DNA of 64,000 bases from UBA868 sp016776875. Its GTDB lineage: Bacteria; Pseudomonadota; Gammaproteobacteria; Arenicellales; UBA868. Positions 27,207 to 37,404 of this stretch are shown piece by piece. The position numbers and the translations under genes were made by a program. The stretch spans positions 310,001-374,000 of the forward strand of contig CP179198.1 of the NCBI GenBank assembly GCA_051201585.1, written 5' to 3'. Under the pieces are notes generated by a model that was not told the origin of the DNA, searched no databases, and saw only the letters and a program-made list of their open reading frames with translations. The first letter of the stretch is position 1, and the number at the start of each line of letters is the position of its first letter.

Positions 27207-28797
27207 ATGGAATTTGACTACATTATTGCGGGAGCAGGATCGGCGGGTTGCGTGCTTGCAAACCGACTGTCTGCGAGCGGACGCTACCAGGTTTTGTTAT
27301 TGGAAGCGGGACCGAAGGACCGTTATCCATGGCTTCATATTCCCATTGGTTACGCCAAGACCATGTTTCATCCGCGGTACAACTGGCGCTATTACACCGA
27401 GCCGGACCCCGGTATGAACGGCCGATCGATTTACTGGCCTCGGGGCAAGGTTTTAGGGGGTTCAAGCGCAATTAATGGGCTGATATATGTACGCGGCCAA
27501 GCTGAGGATTACGAAAAGCTGGGCGCACATGGGGAATAAAGGCTGGTCGTGGAGAGAAGTTCTTCCCTACTTTATTCGCTCCGAGCGTAATGTCCGCGGA
27601 GCCGATTCTTTTCATGGAGGCACCGGACTTCAGGGCGTATCCGATATCGGCATGCCCAATACATTGGCACAGGCATTCATTGACGCGTGTGCCGAGGCAG
27701 GGATTCCAAAAAACAGCGACTTTAATGGTGAAAGTCAGGAGGGCGCAGGTCCGTATCAACTGATCACCTGGAAAGGTCGGCGCTGTTCAAGTGCAACGGG
27801 ATATCTAAAGCCGGCACGGTCCCGGAAAAATCTTTTTATTGAGACTGATGCCCAGGTTTGCAGGGTCAAGTTTTCGGGTACTCGTGCTAACGCCGTGGTT
27901 TTTTCTCAAGGCGGCAAGATGAAAACAGCGGTTGCGAGGCGAGAAGTCATTCTGAGCGCGGGCGCACTTCAATCGCCACAACTTCTCCAGCTATCGGGAA
28001 TTGGCGATGCCACGACACTGCGAAATCTCGGAATCGACGTGTTGCTGGATCGACCCCAGGTGGGACAGAATCTGCAAGACCATCTTCAGATCCGGGTGAT
28101 GCATCGTTGTAATGAGCCATTAACCACGAACGACGATTTGCGGAGCTGGTCTCGAAAGATCGGAATGGCCGTTCAGTACGTTGCCAAGCGCGCAGGCCCG
28201 ATGGCGGTGGGCATTAACCAGGCGGGCGCATTTGTACGAACGCGCGCGGACCTCGAACGACCAGATATCCAGTTTCATTTCGCTGCGCTGTCATCGGACT
28301 TGCCGGGCGCGCCTCTACATGATTTTTCAGGATTTACTTCGTCCGTATGCCAGTTGCGGCCCACGAGTCGGGGCCATCTCAAGATTACCAGCAATGATCC
28401 TTTCGCGCGGCCGGAAATTCACCCCGGATACCTGTCAACGGAGGAAGATCAAAAAACAGTGGTCGCGGCTTTACAGGTGACCCGCCGTATTGCGCAGCAA
28501 CCTGCGCTCGCAAGGTTTATCGTCGAAGAATATAAACCCGGGGTCGATACACAAACGGATGCAGCATTGCTCGAGTTTGCGCGTAACAACGGTGTGACGA
28601 TTTTTCATCCTGCGGGAACATGCCGTATGGGGATCGATGATCATGCGATTGTTGATCCCAGTCTGAAAGTTAAAGGGGTTGTGGGTCTTCGTGTCGTTGA
28701 TTGCTCAATTATGCCGACACTGGTGTCTGGAAATACGCACGCACCGGCGGTGATGATTGCGGAAAAGGCGGCTGATATGATTCTGGACGACGTCTAA
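27207..28797 (+). CDS. GMC-family FAD-dependent dehydrogenase, one-base frame shift
   Basis: The FAD motif DYIIAGAGSAGCVLANRL opens the protein, and GGSSAINGLIYVRGQAEDYE is the first GMC signature. The frame then shifts by one base at AGCT 27517-27520; the second frame continues WAHMGNKGWSWREVLPYF and runs through GAGPYQLITWKGRR, the second GMC signature ILSAGALQSPQLLQLSGIG, the active-site His in IFHPAGTCRMG and the C-terminal VVDCSIMPTLVSGNTHAPAVMIAEKAA. Corrected length about 529 residues. It belongs to the choline-dehydrogenase-like group of alcohol oxidoreductases. Placement behind the GntR regulator suggests a role in sulfonate or polyol oxidation. Confidence 0.85.
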
Positions 28798-28820
28798 ACC
28801 GTGCCGGCAGTTGATTCGTG

Positions 28821-30318
28821 TCACGAGTCTTTTTGAGCATACTGCAGTACAGATTTTACAGCCCGCTCCCAGGACATCATTCGCTGGCGTCGATTGTCCG
28901 AATCCAAAGTGGGCGTGAAGTGATCAGCGCCAGCGGATCCTGAATTTGATGGTTTGAGCGATCCATGCAGACCGGCCTGCAGGCCAGCTAAACGGGCAGC
29001 GCCAAGCGCGGTGGTTTCTATTAATGTGGGCCGTTGGACTTCCAAGGCCGTCATGTCTGATAGGTACTGCGCCATCCAATTGTTTCGTGCCATGCCGCCA
29101 TCAATCCGAAGAACGCTTGCGTTTTGTCCGTAATCTTGAGTCATGGCTGATATGAGTTCAGCGCTTTGATAGCACACGGCTTCAAGCGCCGCTCTTGCAA
29201 TATGCGCTCGATTGGTGTCCCGGGTCATGCCAACCAGAGCGGCACGCGCATGCGGATTCCAATGTGGTGGACCGAGCCCAGTAAACGCCGGTACGAGAAA
29301 AACCCCCTCATTGTCAGAGAGGCTCGCCGCTAGCGCTTCCGTTTCACTCGCTGAATCAACAATGCCGAGTTGATCTTTCAACCAATGCACCGTCGCGCCT
29401 GCCATGAATATCGAGCCTTCCATGGCGTAAAAAGGTTGTGCTTTCAGACGGTAGGCCACTGTCGTGAGAAGTTGGTGATTAGAGACAATGGGCTGAGTTC
29501 CGGTATGCAGCATGGCGAAACATCCAGTGCCATAGGTGCTTTTTAGCATGCCGCGCTCAAGACAACCCTGGCCAATTAATGCCGCTTGCTGGTCGCCCAC
29601 GAGAGCGTTGATCGGGATTGCATGCCCGATAATACTCGGATCAGTGATACCAAAGTCGCTTGCCGTGTCGCGCACCTCGGGCAGTAAGGCGTTTGGAACA
29701 TTAAAGATTTCTAATAACGCGCTATCCCATTCCTGCGTCTTGATGTTGAACAGCGCCGTGCGTGACGCATTGGTTGCATCAGTCGCGTGTACCCTGCCGT
29801 TGGTTAATCGCCAGAGTAGAAAGCTTATCAACTGTGCCAAAAGCCAGCTGACCTTTTTCGGCCTGAGCGCGGGCGCCGGGCACATGATCAAGTATCCATG
29901 CAATTTTGCTGGCGGAAAAATAAGGGTCCAAACGCAGTCCGGTTCGGGCAACCACTTTATCTTCGAACCCCTGCTCTCGAAGCGTATTACAAATATCGGC
30001 AGTGCGCCGATCCTGCCAGACGATTGCGTTGTAAATCGGTTTGCCGGTGGCGCGATCCCAAATCACGGTGGTTTCCCGCTGGTTAGTAACACCAATCGCT
30101 ACTGGCGACAGACTGGTGTGCGCAAGTGCATCTTGAACGACGTGATGCACCGAAGACCAGATCTCTTCAGGATCATGTTCCACCCAGCCATCAGCCGGAA
30201 AATATTGGGAAAAGCCCCGCTGCGAAGTGTACTGTGATTGACCATTCTCGTTGAAAAGGATAGCTCGGGAGCTGGTCGTGCCCTGATCTATTGAGAGAAT
30301 TGATGGTGTTCGCGCCAA
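28821..30318 (-). CDS. glpK: glycerol kinase, one-base frame shift
   Basis: N-terminal frame from 30318: ILSIDQGTTSSRAILFNENGQ (ATP-binding loop), GWVEHDPEEIW, AIGVTNQRETTVIWD and KPIYNAIVWQDRRTA. The frame breaks at AGCT 29822-29825 just after LAFGTVD; the other frame resumes with SFLLWRLTNGRVHATDATNASRTALF and continues GDQQAALIGQGCLERGMLKSTYGTGCF and LRIDGGMARNNWMAQYLSDM. Corrected length about 498 residues, the normal GlpK size. It makes glycerol 3-phosphate from glycerol and ATP. No glpF or glpD is nearby; it converges on the GMC gene with a 23-base gap. Confidence 0.9.
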
Positions 30319-30389
30319 AGTCTTTTTCCGTCAGTGGCTAGGGGCCTCTATGCTAGCGGATTTGATATCGAAACTGCTGATCGTTTTTG

Positions 30390-30520
30390 AGCTGGGCGCG
30401 CTTGTGATCCTGAAATCATAGTTCTAATCCAAGCCCGTTCATATGCCTGACAGATCAGCATGAAGGCGCCGTCGGACGTCACCCCGCCGAATCTCTTATC
30501 GCGACTGAGGGGTTTTTTTT
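30390..30520 (+). ncRNA. structured leader or small RNA ending in a terminator, upstream of dgcA
   Basis: Several hairpins can be drawn by eye: GGG...CTT (30394-30403) with AAGCCC (30431-30436); TGAT/ATCA (30405-30418); a 7-bp stem with one bulge, ATG-CTGA (30443-30450) with TCAG-CAT (30455-30461); GGCG with CGCC (30485-30488); and CCCC (30482-30485) with GGGG (30509-30512) followed by eight T (30513-30520). The last two share a base, as in attenuators. It lies 75 bases ahead of the dgcA start. No known riboswitch class was recognised. Confidence 0.35.
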
Positions 30521-30594
30521 GTACCCGCCACATAATAAGATTGGCATCGAATTTTGTATGGTTGTTTTCAAGTTTAATTTACGGGAGAAGATTT

Positions 30595-31638
30595 CTGAAT
30601 ATCCATTTCCAGAGCGTGACACTGTCAAAACGCTATCCCCTTCGTATTAGTCGTGGCGAATCCGCAGGATCGGTCAATCTTTTTTGTACCGTGACCGAAG
30701 ACGACGTTACTGGATTGGGAGAAGCGGCACCTGGCCGGTTAACGGGTGCCGAAAGCGCAGAGGACTGTGAAAATCAGATCAAGGATTTCCTCGGCGAAAA
30801 TACACAAGCACTCGATAATCCGTTCGACGGATGGCAAATGGCTCGTGATGCCGGTGTTGCGCCATGCGCCTGGGCCGCCGTCGATACCGCGCTTTGGGAT
30901 CTTTTGGCGCGTTCGCAAAGCAAGCCGCTGTATCGGTTGCTCGGATTACCAAGACGTGCGGTCCCTACCTCGGTCACGATTGGCATTCTCGCACCCGATG
31001 TCGTTCGCGAGCGGGTACCTGAGGTTATTCAGCGAACGGGCGCCCGGTATTTGAAAGTGAAAGCTGGAAGTCCGGAAGGGCTTGATGCAGATTGTGAAAT
31101 GTTTAGCGCGGTTCAAGAAGCGGCATCCTCTTTTGACGTCAAAGTCAGAGTAGATGCGAATGGCGGGTGGAACCTTAAGGATGCGCAGAAAATGATGACC
31201 TGGTTAAAAAAGCACGATTGCGATTATGTTGAGCAGCCCCTGCACCATAATAATGACGACGAGCTACCCGCGCTCTTCAAGAATCGCGCGCTTCCGATTT
31301 TTATTGATGAATCGTGTAACTTTTCTTCCGATGTTTCGCGTTTAGCGCATTGTGTTGATGGCGTTAATCTAAAGTTAATGAAATGTGGCGGCATCACAGA
31401 AGCGCTTCGGATCGTGGCCACTGCCCGGGCACATCATTTGAAGACGATGATTGGATGTATGGGTGAGTCCTCAGTCGCGATTGGGGCGGGGGCATCGATC
31501 GGCGCTTTGTTTGATCATATTGATCTTGATTCACACCTTAATCTTTTGCCTGATCCTGCGACAGGACTCGAACTGTCAGACGGGATTGTTAATGTGATTC
31601 CCGGTGCATTCGGGCATGGAGCTTCTCTCTCATGTTGA
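30595..31638 (+). CDS. dgcA: N-acetyl-D-glutamate racemase DgcA (enolase superfamily)
   Basis: 347 residues if it starts at CTG 30595, which has a GGGAGAA ribosome-binding site 7 bases upstream and gives the family N-terminus NIHFQSVTLSKRYPLRISRG. The only in-frame ATG (30460) lies inside a hairpin and would add 45 non-family residues. Enolase-superfamily motifs: general base Lys in YLKVKAG, metal ligands in VRVDANGGW, YVEQPL and FIDES, second Lys in NLKLMKCGG. It is usually annotated as a dipeptide (L-Ala-D/L-Glu) epimerase. The DUF1611 partner downstream points to DgcA, which racemises N-acetyl-D-glutamate to the L form. Confidence 0.75.
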   Translation: MNIHFQSVTLSKRYPLRISRGESAGSVNLFCTVTEDDVTGLGEAAPGRLTGAESAEDCENQIKDFLGENTQALDNPFDGWQMARDAGVAPCAWAAVDTALWDLLARSQSKPLYRLLGLPRRAVPTSVTIGILAPDVVRERVPEVIQRTGARYLKVKAGSPEGLDADCEMFSAVQEAASSFDVKVRVDANGGWNLKDAQKMMTWLKKHDCDYVEQPLHHNNDDELPALFKNRALPIFIDESCNFSSDVSRLAHCVDGVNLKLMKCGGITEALRIVATARAHHLKTMIGCMGESSVAIGAGASIGALFDHIDLDSHLNLLPDPATGLELSDGIVNVIPGAFGHGASLSC

Positions 31639-32663
31639 AATCCGATCAAAAATTAGCGATTCATTTTTTTGAACAGATAGACAAGCTAAATGGCAAGATG
31701 GGGCATGGCGTACTTCGCTACTCCCGAAATCCGATTGCGTGCGCGATTGACCTGAACCATGGGGGCCGTTCTACTCGTGATCTTTTGGATTTTGGCCCTG
31801 ATGCGCCTATTTACTCGAATGTCGAGTCGGCAATGTCAGCCGGCGGGGAGGTCCTGATTCTCGGAATGGCGCCATCAGGTGGTCGTCTGCCGCCCGAGAT
31901 GGTCGAAGAAGTTGATCGAGCAGTGTCAGCAGGCATGAGCGTTATTAACGGACTTCATGAGCAACTTGCACCCCGATATCCTGATCTGCCAGAGGGTCAG
32001 TGGATTTGGGATATCCGCCAGGAGCCGAAGGATCTCGGGATCGCCTGGGCACGGGCAGCGAAATTGAGTAATCGTCGCGCCTTATTGGTGGGGACAGATA
32101 TGGCCGTCGGAAAAATGACTGCTGGACTTGAGATCTGGCATGCGGCGCTCCGTGCTGATGTGCGCGCAGATTTTTTGGCCACCGGGCAGATTGGGATCTT
32201 GGTCAGCGGAAAGGGTGTGCCGCTTGACGCGATTCGTGTGGATTATGCCTGCGGCGCTATTGAGAAAATGGTGCTTGAGGCAGCGGATGCGGATCTCGCA
32301 ATAGTCGAAGGCCAAGGGTCGATTGTGCATCCTGGCAGCACCTCAACATTACCGCTTATGCGAGGATCATGTCCGACTCATCTTATCCTCTGTCATCGCG
32401 CAGGTATGACTCATCTCGATACCGTAGGCGATCAAGTTAAAGTGCCGCCACTCAATGAAATTATTGCGCTCTATGAGGACATTGCTAATGGCTGTGGCGC
32501 CTTTAAGCGTCCTGTAACAGCAGGAATCGCGCTGAATACCGCACACCTGAGTGAAGCGGATGCGAGCCGCGCAATTGCGCAGACTGCAGATGAGACCGGC
32601 CGTTTAACTTTGGATCCGGTACGTGATGGGGCGGACGCGCTTGTAAAGGTGTTGATGGATTAA
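31632..32663 (+). CDS. dgcN: D-glutamate N-acetyltransferase DgcN (DUF1611)
   Basis: 343 residues of the DUF1611 family, with the C-terminal P-loop-like segment ALLVGTDMAVGKMTAGLEI near residue 155 and GQGSIVHPGSTSTLPLMRGSCPTHLILCHRAGMTH further on. DgcN acetylates D-glutamate, and DgcA then racemises the product, feeding L-glutamate metabolism; this pathway is known in marine proteobacteria and halophilic archaea. It overlaps dgcA by seven bases. Its stop overlaps the convergent cyclase gene by four bases. Confidence 0.75.
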   Translation: MLKSDQKLAIHFFEQIDKLNGKMGHGVLRYSRNPIACAIDLNHGGRSTRDLLDFGPDAPIYSNVESAMSAGGEVLILGMAPSGGRLPPEMVEEVDRAVSAGMSVINGLHEQLAPRYPDLPEGQWIWDIRQEPKDLGIAWARAAKLSNRRALLVGTDMAVGKMTAGLEIWHAALRADVRADFLATGQIGILVSGKGVPLDAIRVDYACGAIEKMVLEAADADLAIVEGQGSIVHPGSTSTLPLMRGSCPTHLILCHRAGMTHLDTVGDQVKVPPLNEIIALYEDIANGCGAFKRPVTAGIALNTAHLSEADASRAIAQTADETGRLTLDPVRDGADALVKVLMD

Positions 32664-34417
32664 CGGCTCAGTTGATGGGTTGCGCGACTTGGAAATCCAG
32701 CCGCCAACAATCCCTCAATCAGCGGTTCAATGTACTCTGGTTTTTCGAAAGGATAGGCGCGGCGGGAATCTTCAACGTAATAGCGGGGGGCTTCTTCCAT
32801 TGCAAGTGCTCGCTCTGTTGCTGCTAAGGACCGGTATCCCAGTTGAGCATAACTTGCCGCTAATATTCTTCGATGAAAGCGGTTCAGAACCGGAATGGTT
32901 TGAATGATATCTATCACATCTTGATGGCGACCAATGTTATAGCAACTGATGCTGAGACCCCAGAGATACCAAGTAGGTGAAAAGGGATTGTGCAGTAATG
33001 CTTCCTGCAATTGATCGAATGCATTAAGGGCCTGACCTCGAAAAACCAGAGCCAAACCACGGCCCGCGAGGGCATCGGCGTGGTTTGGATTTAGTAAGAT
33101 CGCTCGATCCAGGTGATGAATGGCTAAGATATGTTTTCGATGCCAAAGTGCCGTTATGCCGAATACCGCATGAGCCTCGCTATCCATCGGATCAAGCTCA
33201 AGTGCACAGGCCGCGTTTTCGAAGGCAAGCTTGAGTGAAATATCTGGGTCAGGTGACCAGCCCATCAAAAATTCAACAAGTAGAGATAGGGCAAGTCCAG
33301 AACGAGCAGCCGCAACCTCTCCGTGGTTTTTCAGGATTTTTTCAAGCACTGTTCTTGCGGATTGAGAGTCGGCGCTGTTTTGCATTCGGTAAATGAAGCG
33401 CCTTGCTCGAAGCAGTTGCTCATAGACCACGGAATCACTTTGAGAAGCACTACTTTGACCAATAGTGACTTCAATGTTATTCAATAAAGTGGCAACAATT
33501 TTTTTTGAAATGCTCCCGGACAAGATTTCGAGATTTTTTTCATTCAGGTTAATCGATTCTGACCAGACATATTGGCCGGTTGGCATCTCAAGGAGTTGGA
33601 TTGAAATCTTGATACCGCGGGGATTGCGATGAAATACGCCTTTGACCACAAACCGAACGCCAAGTTTTTTGGCAAGACTGCCAGTATCTGTATTCACTAT
33701 TTGCGTTGATAGCGCAGTTTGTGGGCCTAAAATAATGACTTGTCGAAATCTTGACAGCGCATCAATTAATTCGATCGCAAGACTTTCACCTAAATCGTCG
33801 AGTTCGGGATGTCCCTTGAGAGTCGTGAACGGAAGAACCAAAATTGAGGGTTTTTCATGTTTTATGAGGCGGTCCGCGAACTCTAGGGCCTCACTCCCAG
33901 TTCGGAGTAGATAGGCGTTGACCGGATTTGTGATGTGTCGCAGTAACTTGCTGCCCATTGCCTTGTAGCGCTGTTTATCTTCGTTATTAATCTGGGCGTA
34001 ATCGGTTTCCGATATAAAGATCCCGCCTGGCGGCGCAATTTCTTGAAGTCTGGCTGTTATATTGACATCGTTGCCAAGCGCTTGCTCACCTTCAACTAAA
34101 GCATCGCCAACGTGGATTCCCATACGAACTCGAACACGCTGATCCTCAGGCTGTGCCCTCGAAATTAATGAGAGATAGCGTTGGATATTTTGACTTGCAA
34201 GGATCGCATCCTGCGCGGTTGGGAATATGGCGAGGAAACTATCACCGGCGGTGTTGATAATTTCTCCATGAGCATTAGAAACAAAATTATTAGCCTGCAA
34301 AAATGCATTGCGTACGGCATAGAAGGTTGAGTCTTCGTTCTGTGCCGTTAATCTGGAGAACTCAACAATATCGCAGTGTAAAATTGCAATCGATTTTTTG
34401 TGTTGGGCGATACGCAT
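32660..34417 (-). CDS. class III adenylate/guanylate cyclase with TolB-like and TPR domains
   Basis: 585 residues. Residues ~8-170 are a class III cyclase domain: metal Asp in ILHCDIVEFSRL, second Asp in NTAGDSFLAIFP, and the transition-state Asn and Arg in GNDVNITARLQEIAPPGGIF, so the site looks catalytically complete. Residues ~190-330 form a TolB/FlgO-like domain (SILVLPFTTLKGHPELDDLGESLAIELIDALSRF). From ~340 come TPR-type repeats. No transmembrane segment is visible, so it is probably cytoplasmic. Such proteins occur as stand-alone cAMP signalling modules; the input signal is unknown. Confidence 0.82.
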   Translation of the reverse strand: MRIAQHKKSIAILHCDIVEFSRLTAQNEDSTFYAVRNAFLQANNFVSNAHGEIINTAGDSFLAIFPTAQDAILASQNIQRYLSLISRAQPEDQRVRVRMGIHVGDALVEGEQALGNDVNITARLQEIAPPGGIFISETDYAQINNEDKQRYKAMGSKLLRHITNPVNAYLLRTGSEALEFADRLIKHEKPSILVLPFTTLKGHPELDDLGESLAIELIDALSRFRQVIILGPQTALSTQIVNTDTGSLAKKLGVRFVVKGVFHRNPRGIKISIQLLEMPTGQYVWSESINLNEKNLEILSGSISKKIVATLLNNIEVTIGQSSASQSDSVVYEQLLRARRFIYRMQNSADSQSARTVLEKILKNHGEVAAARSGLALSLLVEFLMGWSPDPDISLKLAFENAACALELDPMDSEAHAVFGITALWHRKHILAIHHLDRAILLNPNHADALAGRGLALVFRGQALNAFDQLQEALLHNPFSPTWYLWGLSISCYNIGRHQDVIDIIQTIPVLNRFHRRILAASYAQLGYRSLAATERALAMEEAPRYYVEDSRRAYPFEKPEYIEPLIEGLLAAGFPSRATHQLSR

Positions 34418-34519
34418 TTGTTTTGCGTTTTAAATGCCAGTTAAAGAAGATTAAGAATAGTTTTTTTATCATGCAATCCCATTAATACCAACAATTTTTC
34501 CTGAAGGATCTAATTTTAG

Positions 34520-35531
34520 ATGACCCGTTTTTATTGCCTCTTTTTTCTAACACTATCGGCTTTCAGCCAGCTTTCGATTGCTGATGAAGGATTTTCAATT
34601 AGCACCGGTGGCATGCTTTTTGGCGATCTTTACTATGTATCCAAATCTCATTTGCCTGATTCCACTGAATCAACTGGGTGGGTGACTCGTCGGGGGGTGC
34701 TGACCGCCAACGCCAAGGCGGGGCAGAGCTGGTTTGGGAGAAGCTCGGGTCGAGGCGTTCGATGAAGGAAGCGCGGGAGATTATGATCTCACGGGTCAGG
34801 GAAGGGATCTTTATATCGGCCGCAAACTAGGACAGCACACTTTCACGGGAGGCTTGATTCCCACAATTAGTTACGATGTGATCGAGCATTACTGGAACAA
34901 GCGGTATCTGGTCCGCCTTGCGCCGGATTTGCATGGCATTCCTTCAAGGGATTTGGGAATTTCTTTGAAGGGCAAGATCTCAAATGATTTCCATGTGTTC
35001 TATCGATTGATGTATGGCTCGAGCGCAACTTGGGAGGCCGATCACAATGCGTATGACAAGTTTATGGGTGCTGTGGTGTTCCAGCCAACCGAGGAATCAC
35101 TTTTTGAGCTGTATGTCGATGAAGAGCCCCGCCCCGGAAATCATGATCGCTCAACGGCCCAGGTTTTTGCGGGTCGAAAAACAGAGCAATATTTTATGGG
35201 CGTGCTCTACACTCATCAGGATCGCCAAAGTGATCCGCCGCTTGAGGTGGCTGCACTGCTTGGAACCTTAAAGGTTACGCCAAGCGCTTCGCTTGTTTCC
35301 CAGTTTCATTATTTATTTGAACCGAGTCCGAAAGGAAACAGCATCACTTATTTACCGTTCGATCCGACGGCACGCGCCTCTAATATTGTGGCCGGCATCG
35401 AGTTTTCTTTAGGCCATCATTTGCTGATTACGCCAAATGTTGCGTGGACGGTTTATGATCAAAATAGTCAGGGTGTCCGACCAGAAGATGATCTGCAGGT
35501 TCGGTTGACGGTGTTTTTTAATTTTGAATAA
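34520..35531 (+). CDS. outer-membrane porin-like protein, one-base frame shift
   Basis: The first frame gives a signal peptide (RFYCLFFLTLSAFSQLSIA) and FSISTGGMLFGDLYYVSK...VTRRGVLTANAKAGQSWFG, an outer-membrane beta-strand pattern. It breaks at AGCT 34742-34745; the other frame continues ARVEAFDEGSAGDYDLTGQGRDLYIGRKLG and ends with alternating strands closing in VRLTVFFNFE, with a terminal aromatic residue close to the end as is common in porins. Corrected length about 336 residues. I cannot name the family; a small-solute porin is the best guess. It stands alone, divergent from the cyclase gene. Confidence 0.65.
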
Positions 35532-35834
35532 CGGACTCGATGGAGTTCGGTATAGGAGATCATCCCGTAACGCGTTGCTTTCTAGTTTGACCCGTCGCGA
35601 GAGCAGTTTTTACTGATTTTCAGGGTCTTATATTTTCAGACGCGTCTGATGAAGACAATTTTTAACGGGCTCAATGGGTGTTCTAGCCAGCAATCGGGCA
35701 GGTATTGGTCAGATAGATTGCCGGAAGGAAGCTTAAAAACTGGATCACTCAGGAGAAACATGTTCGATTAAACAATTATTTATCTATACAATATCGTCCA
35801 CTTTAGAAGATAGCGACGGCGGTTAGCTGAACAT
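35532..35834. other. 303-base gap with a 14-bp palindrome ahead of cimA
   Basis: The gap between the outer-membrane protein gene and cimA holds no convincing gene. It contains a perfect 14-bp palindrome, TCAGACGCGTCTGA, at 35636-35649, a candidate operator, and an AT-rich stretch near 35770-35795 where the cimA promoter may lie. No leader peptide with branched-chain codons was found. Confidence 0.4.
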
Positions 35835-37401
35835 ATGATGCGCGACCATATCATTTTGATGGACACCACCTTAAGGGACGGCGAGCAGACTCAGGGCGTT
35901 TCTTTTGCGCCGGATGAAAAAGTAAGCATTGCGCGAGCACTTTTGCAGACGTTAAAAGTGGACCGGATTGAGGTTGCCTCGGCTGGAGTATCTCACGGTG
36001 AAAAAGAGGCGGTCACCCGCATTCATGACTGGGCGTCGTCAAATGACTTTCTCGAGCGAGTTGAGGTTCTGGGATTTACAGATCACACACGCAGTGTGGA
36101 TTGGTTGGTCAGTACCGGCGGAAGGGTGCTGAATCTGCTGACGAAAGGCAGTGAAAAACATTGCACTGAACAACTGCGAAAAACGCTTGATCAACATCTC
36201 GAAGATATCGATCGAACTGTGAAGTATGCTTTGGATCAAGGGCTGCTCCTTAATGTTTATTTGGAGGATTGGTCGAACGGCTATCGTGATAGTCGAGACT
36301 ATGTCTACAAAATGGTTGAGGCGCTCTCGAAAATGAGTGTTCGGCATATTATGTTGCCGGATACGTTAGGCGTGATGAGTCCGTCTGAAGTTTCGGTCGC
36401 ACTCGGTGATATGTGCTCACGTTTCGATGAAAGTGATTTCGATTTCCACCCGCACAATGATTACGGGCTCGCGACCGCAAATGCAATGGCAGCTGTCGAG
36501 TCGGGTGCCGCCGCAATCCATGCGACACTGAATTGTTTGGGGGAACGTGCGGGTAACGTGTCATTGGCAGAAGTTTCAGTTGTTTTGCGCGACAAACTTA
36601 ATGTCAAAGTTTCGGTTGATGAAACGAAAATCCATGATTTGAGCGAAATGGTGGAAAACTTCTCCGGCAAGCGCGTGGCGGCAAATGCGCCGATTATTGG
36701 GACGGACGTTTTCACCCAAACAAGTGGTATTCATGCCGATGGCGATCAGAAGGGTCGCCTCTATCAAACAGATTTAAGTCCAGATCGGTTTGATCGCCAG
36801 CATAGCTATGCACTCGGGAAAATGAGTGGAAAGGCTTCCCTCATGAGAAATCTGGAAGAGCTTGGAATTGAGCTTCTCGGAGGAAAATCAGGCGAAGGTG
36901 CTTAAGAGGATCATTGAAATCGCGGATACAAAAGCCACGATTACGAGAGAGGATCTTCCGTTTATCATCGCCGATATTCTGGAAAGTGGTGATTATCAGC
37001 ATGTGGAACTGCTGAACTGCTCCATCACCAGTGGTTATGAGATTGAGTCAACAGCAAGCGTGCGCGTGCGCGTGGGCGACATGATTCATAAAGCCTCCGA
37101 TTCGGGAAACGGGGGCTTTGATGCGTTTATTAAAGCAATGGGAAGGATTCTTAAACCAGATGGATTTGAGTTTCCGACGTTAACTGATTTTGAAATTCGG
37201 ATTCCCAAGGGCGGACATACCAGTGCGTTAACCGAATGTTTTATCTCCTGGGACGATAACGGTCGGCGATTCAAGACTCGCGGTGTTCATGCCAACCAAG
37301 TGTTTGCGGGCGTTAATGCCGCGATGCGCATGCTGAATGTAAAGATGCGTGATCAGGATGGAGCGGCGAGTGAATCTCAACCGCTTCAGCAGCCTGAATA
37401 G
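35835..37401 (+). CDS. cimA: (R)-citramalate synthase, Leptospira type, one-base frame shift
   Basis: The catalytic TIM barrel starts ILMDTTLRDGEQTQGVSF and includes DFHPHNDYGLATANAMAAV and NCLGERAGNVSLAE. The frame shifts at AGCT 36871-36874 after LEELGIEL; the other frame runs SEENQAKVLKRIIEIADTK and ends in a LeuA-type allosteric domain. Corrected length about 521 residues. The match to Leptospira CimA is close: VLGFTDH, VLNLLTKGSEKH and NVYLEDWSNGYRD retain the Leu, Leu and Tyr known to select pyruvate over 2-ketoisovalerate, and FSGKRVAANAPIIGTDVFTQTSGIHADGD-type sequence follows. It should condense pyruvate with acetyl-CoA for isoleucine synthesis. A 2-isopropylmalate synthase is the alternative. 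Confidence 0.8.
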
Positions 37402-37404
37402 TGC

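Noticed and set aside
30460..30594. ATG start at 30460 for DgcA
   Set aside because: The added residues match no enolase-superfamily N-terminus, and the ATG is buried in a hairpin before a terminator; CTG 30595 has the ribosome-binding site.
35835..37401. Ordinary 2-isopropylmalate synthase
   Set aside because: The residues around the substrate pocket and overall sequence follow Leptospira citramalate synthase; kept as the alternative.
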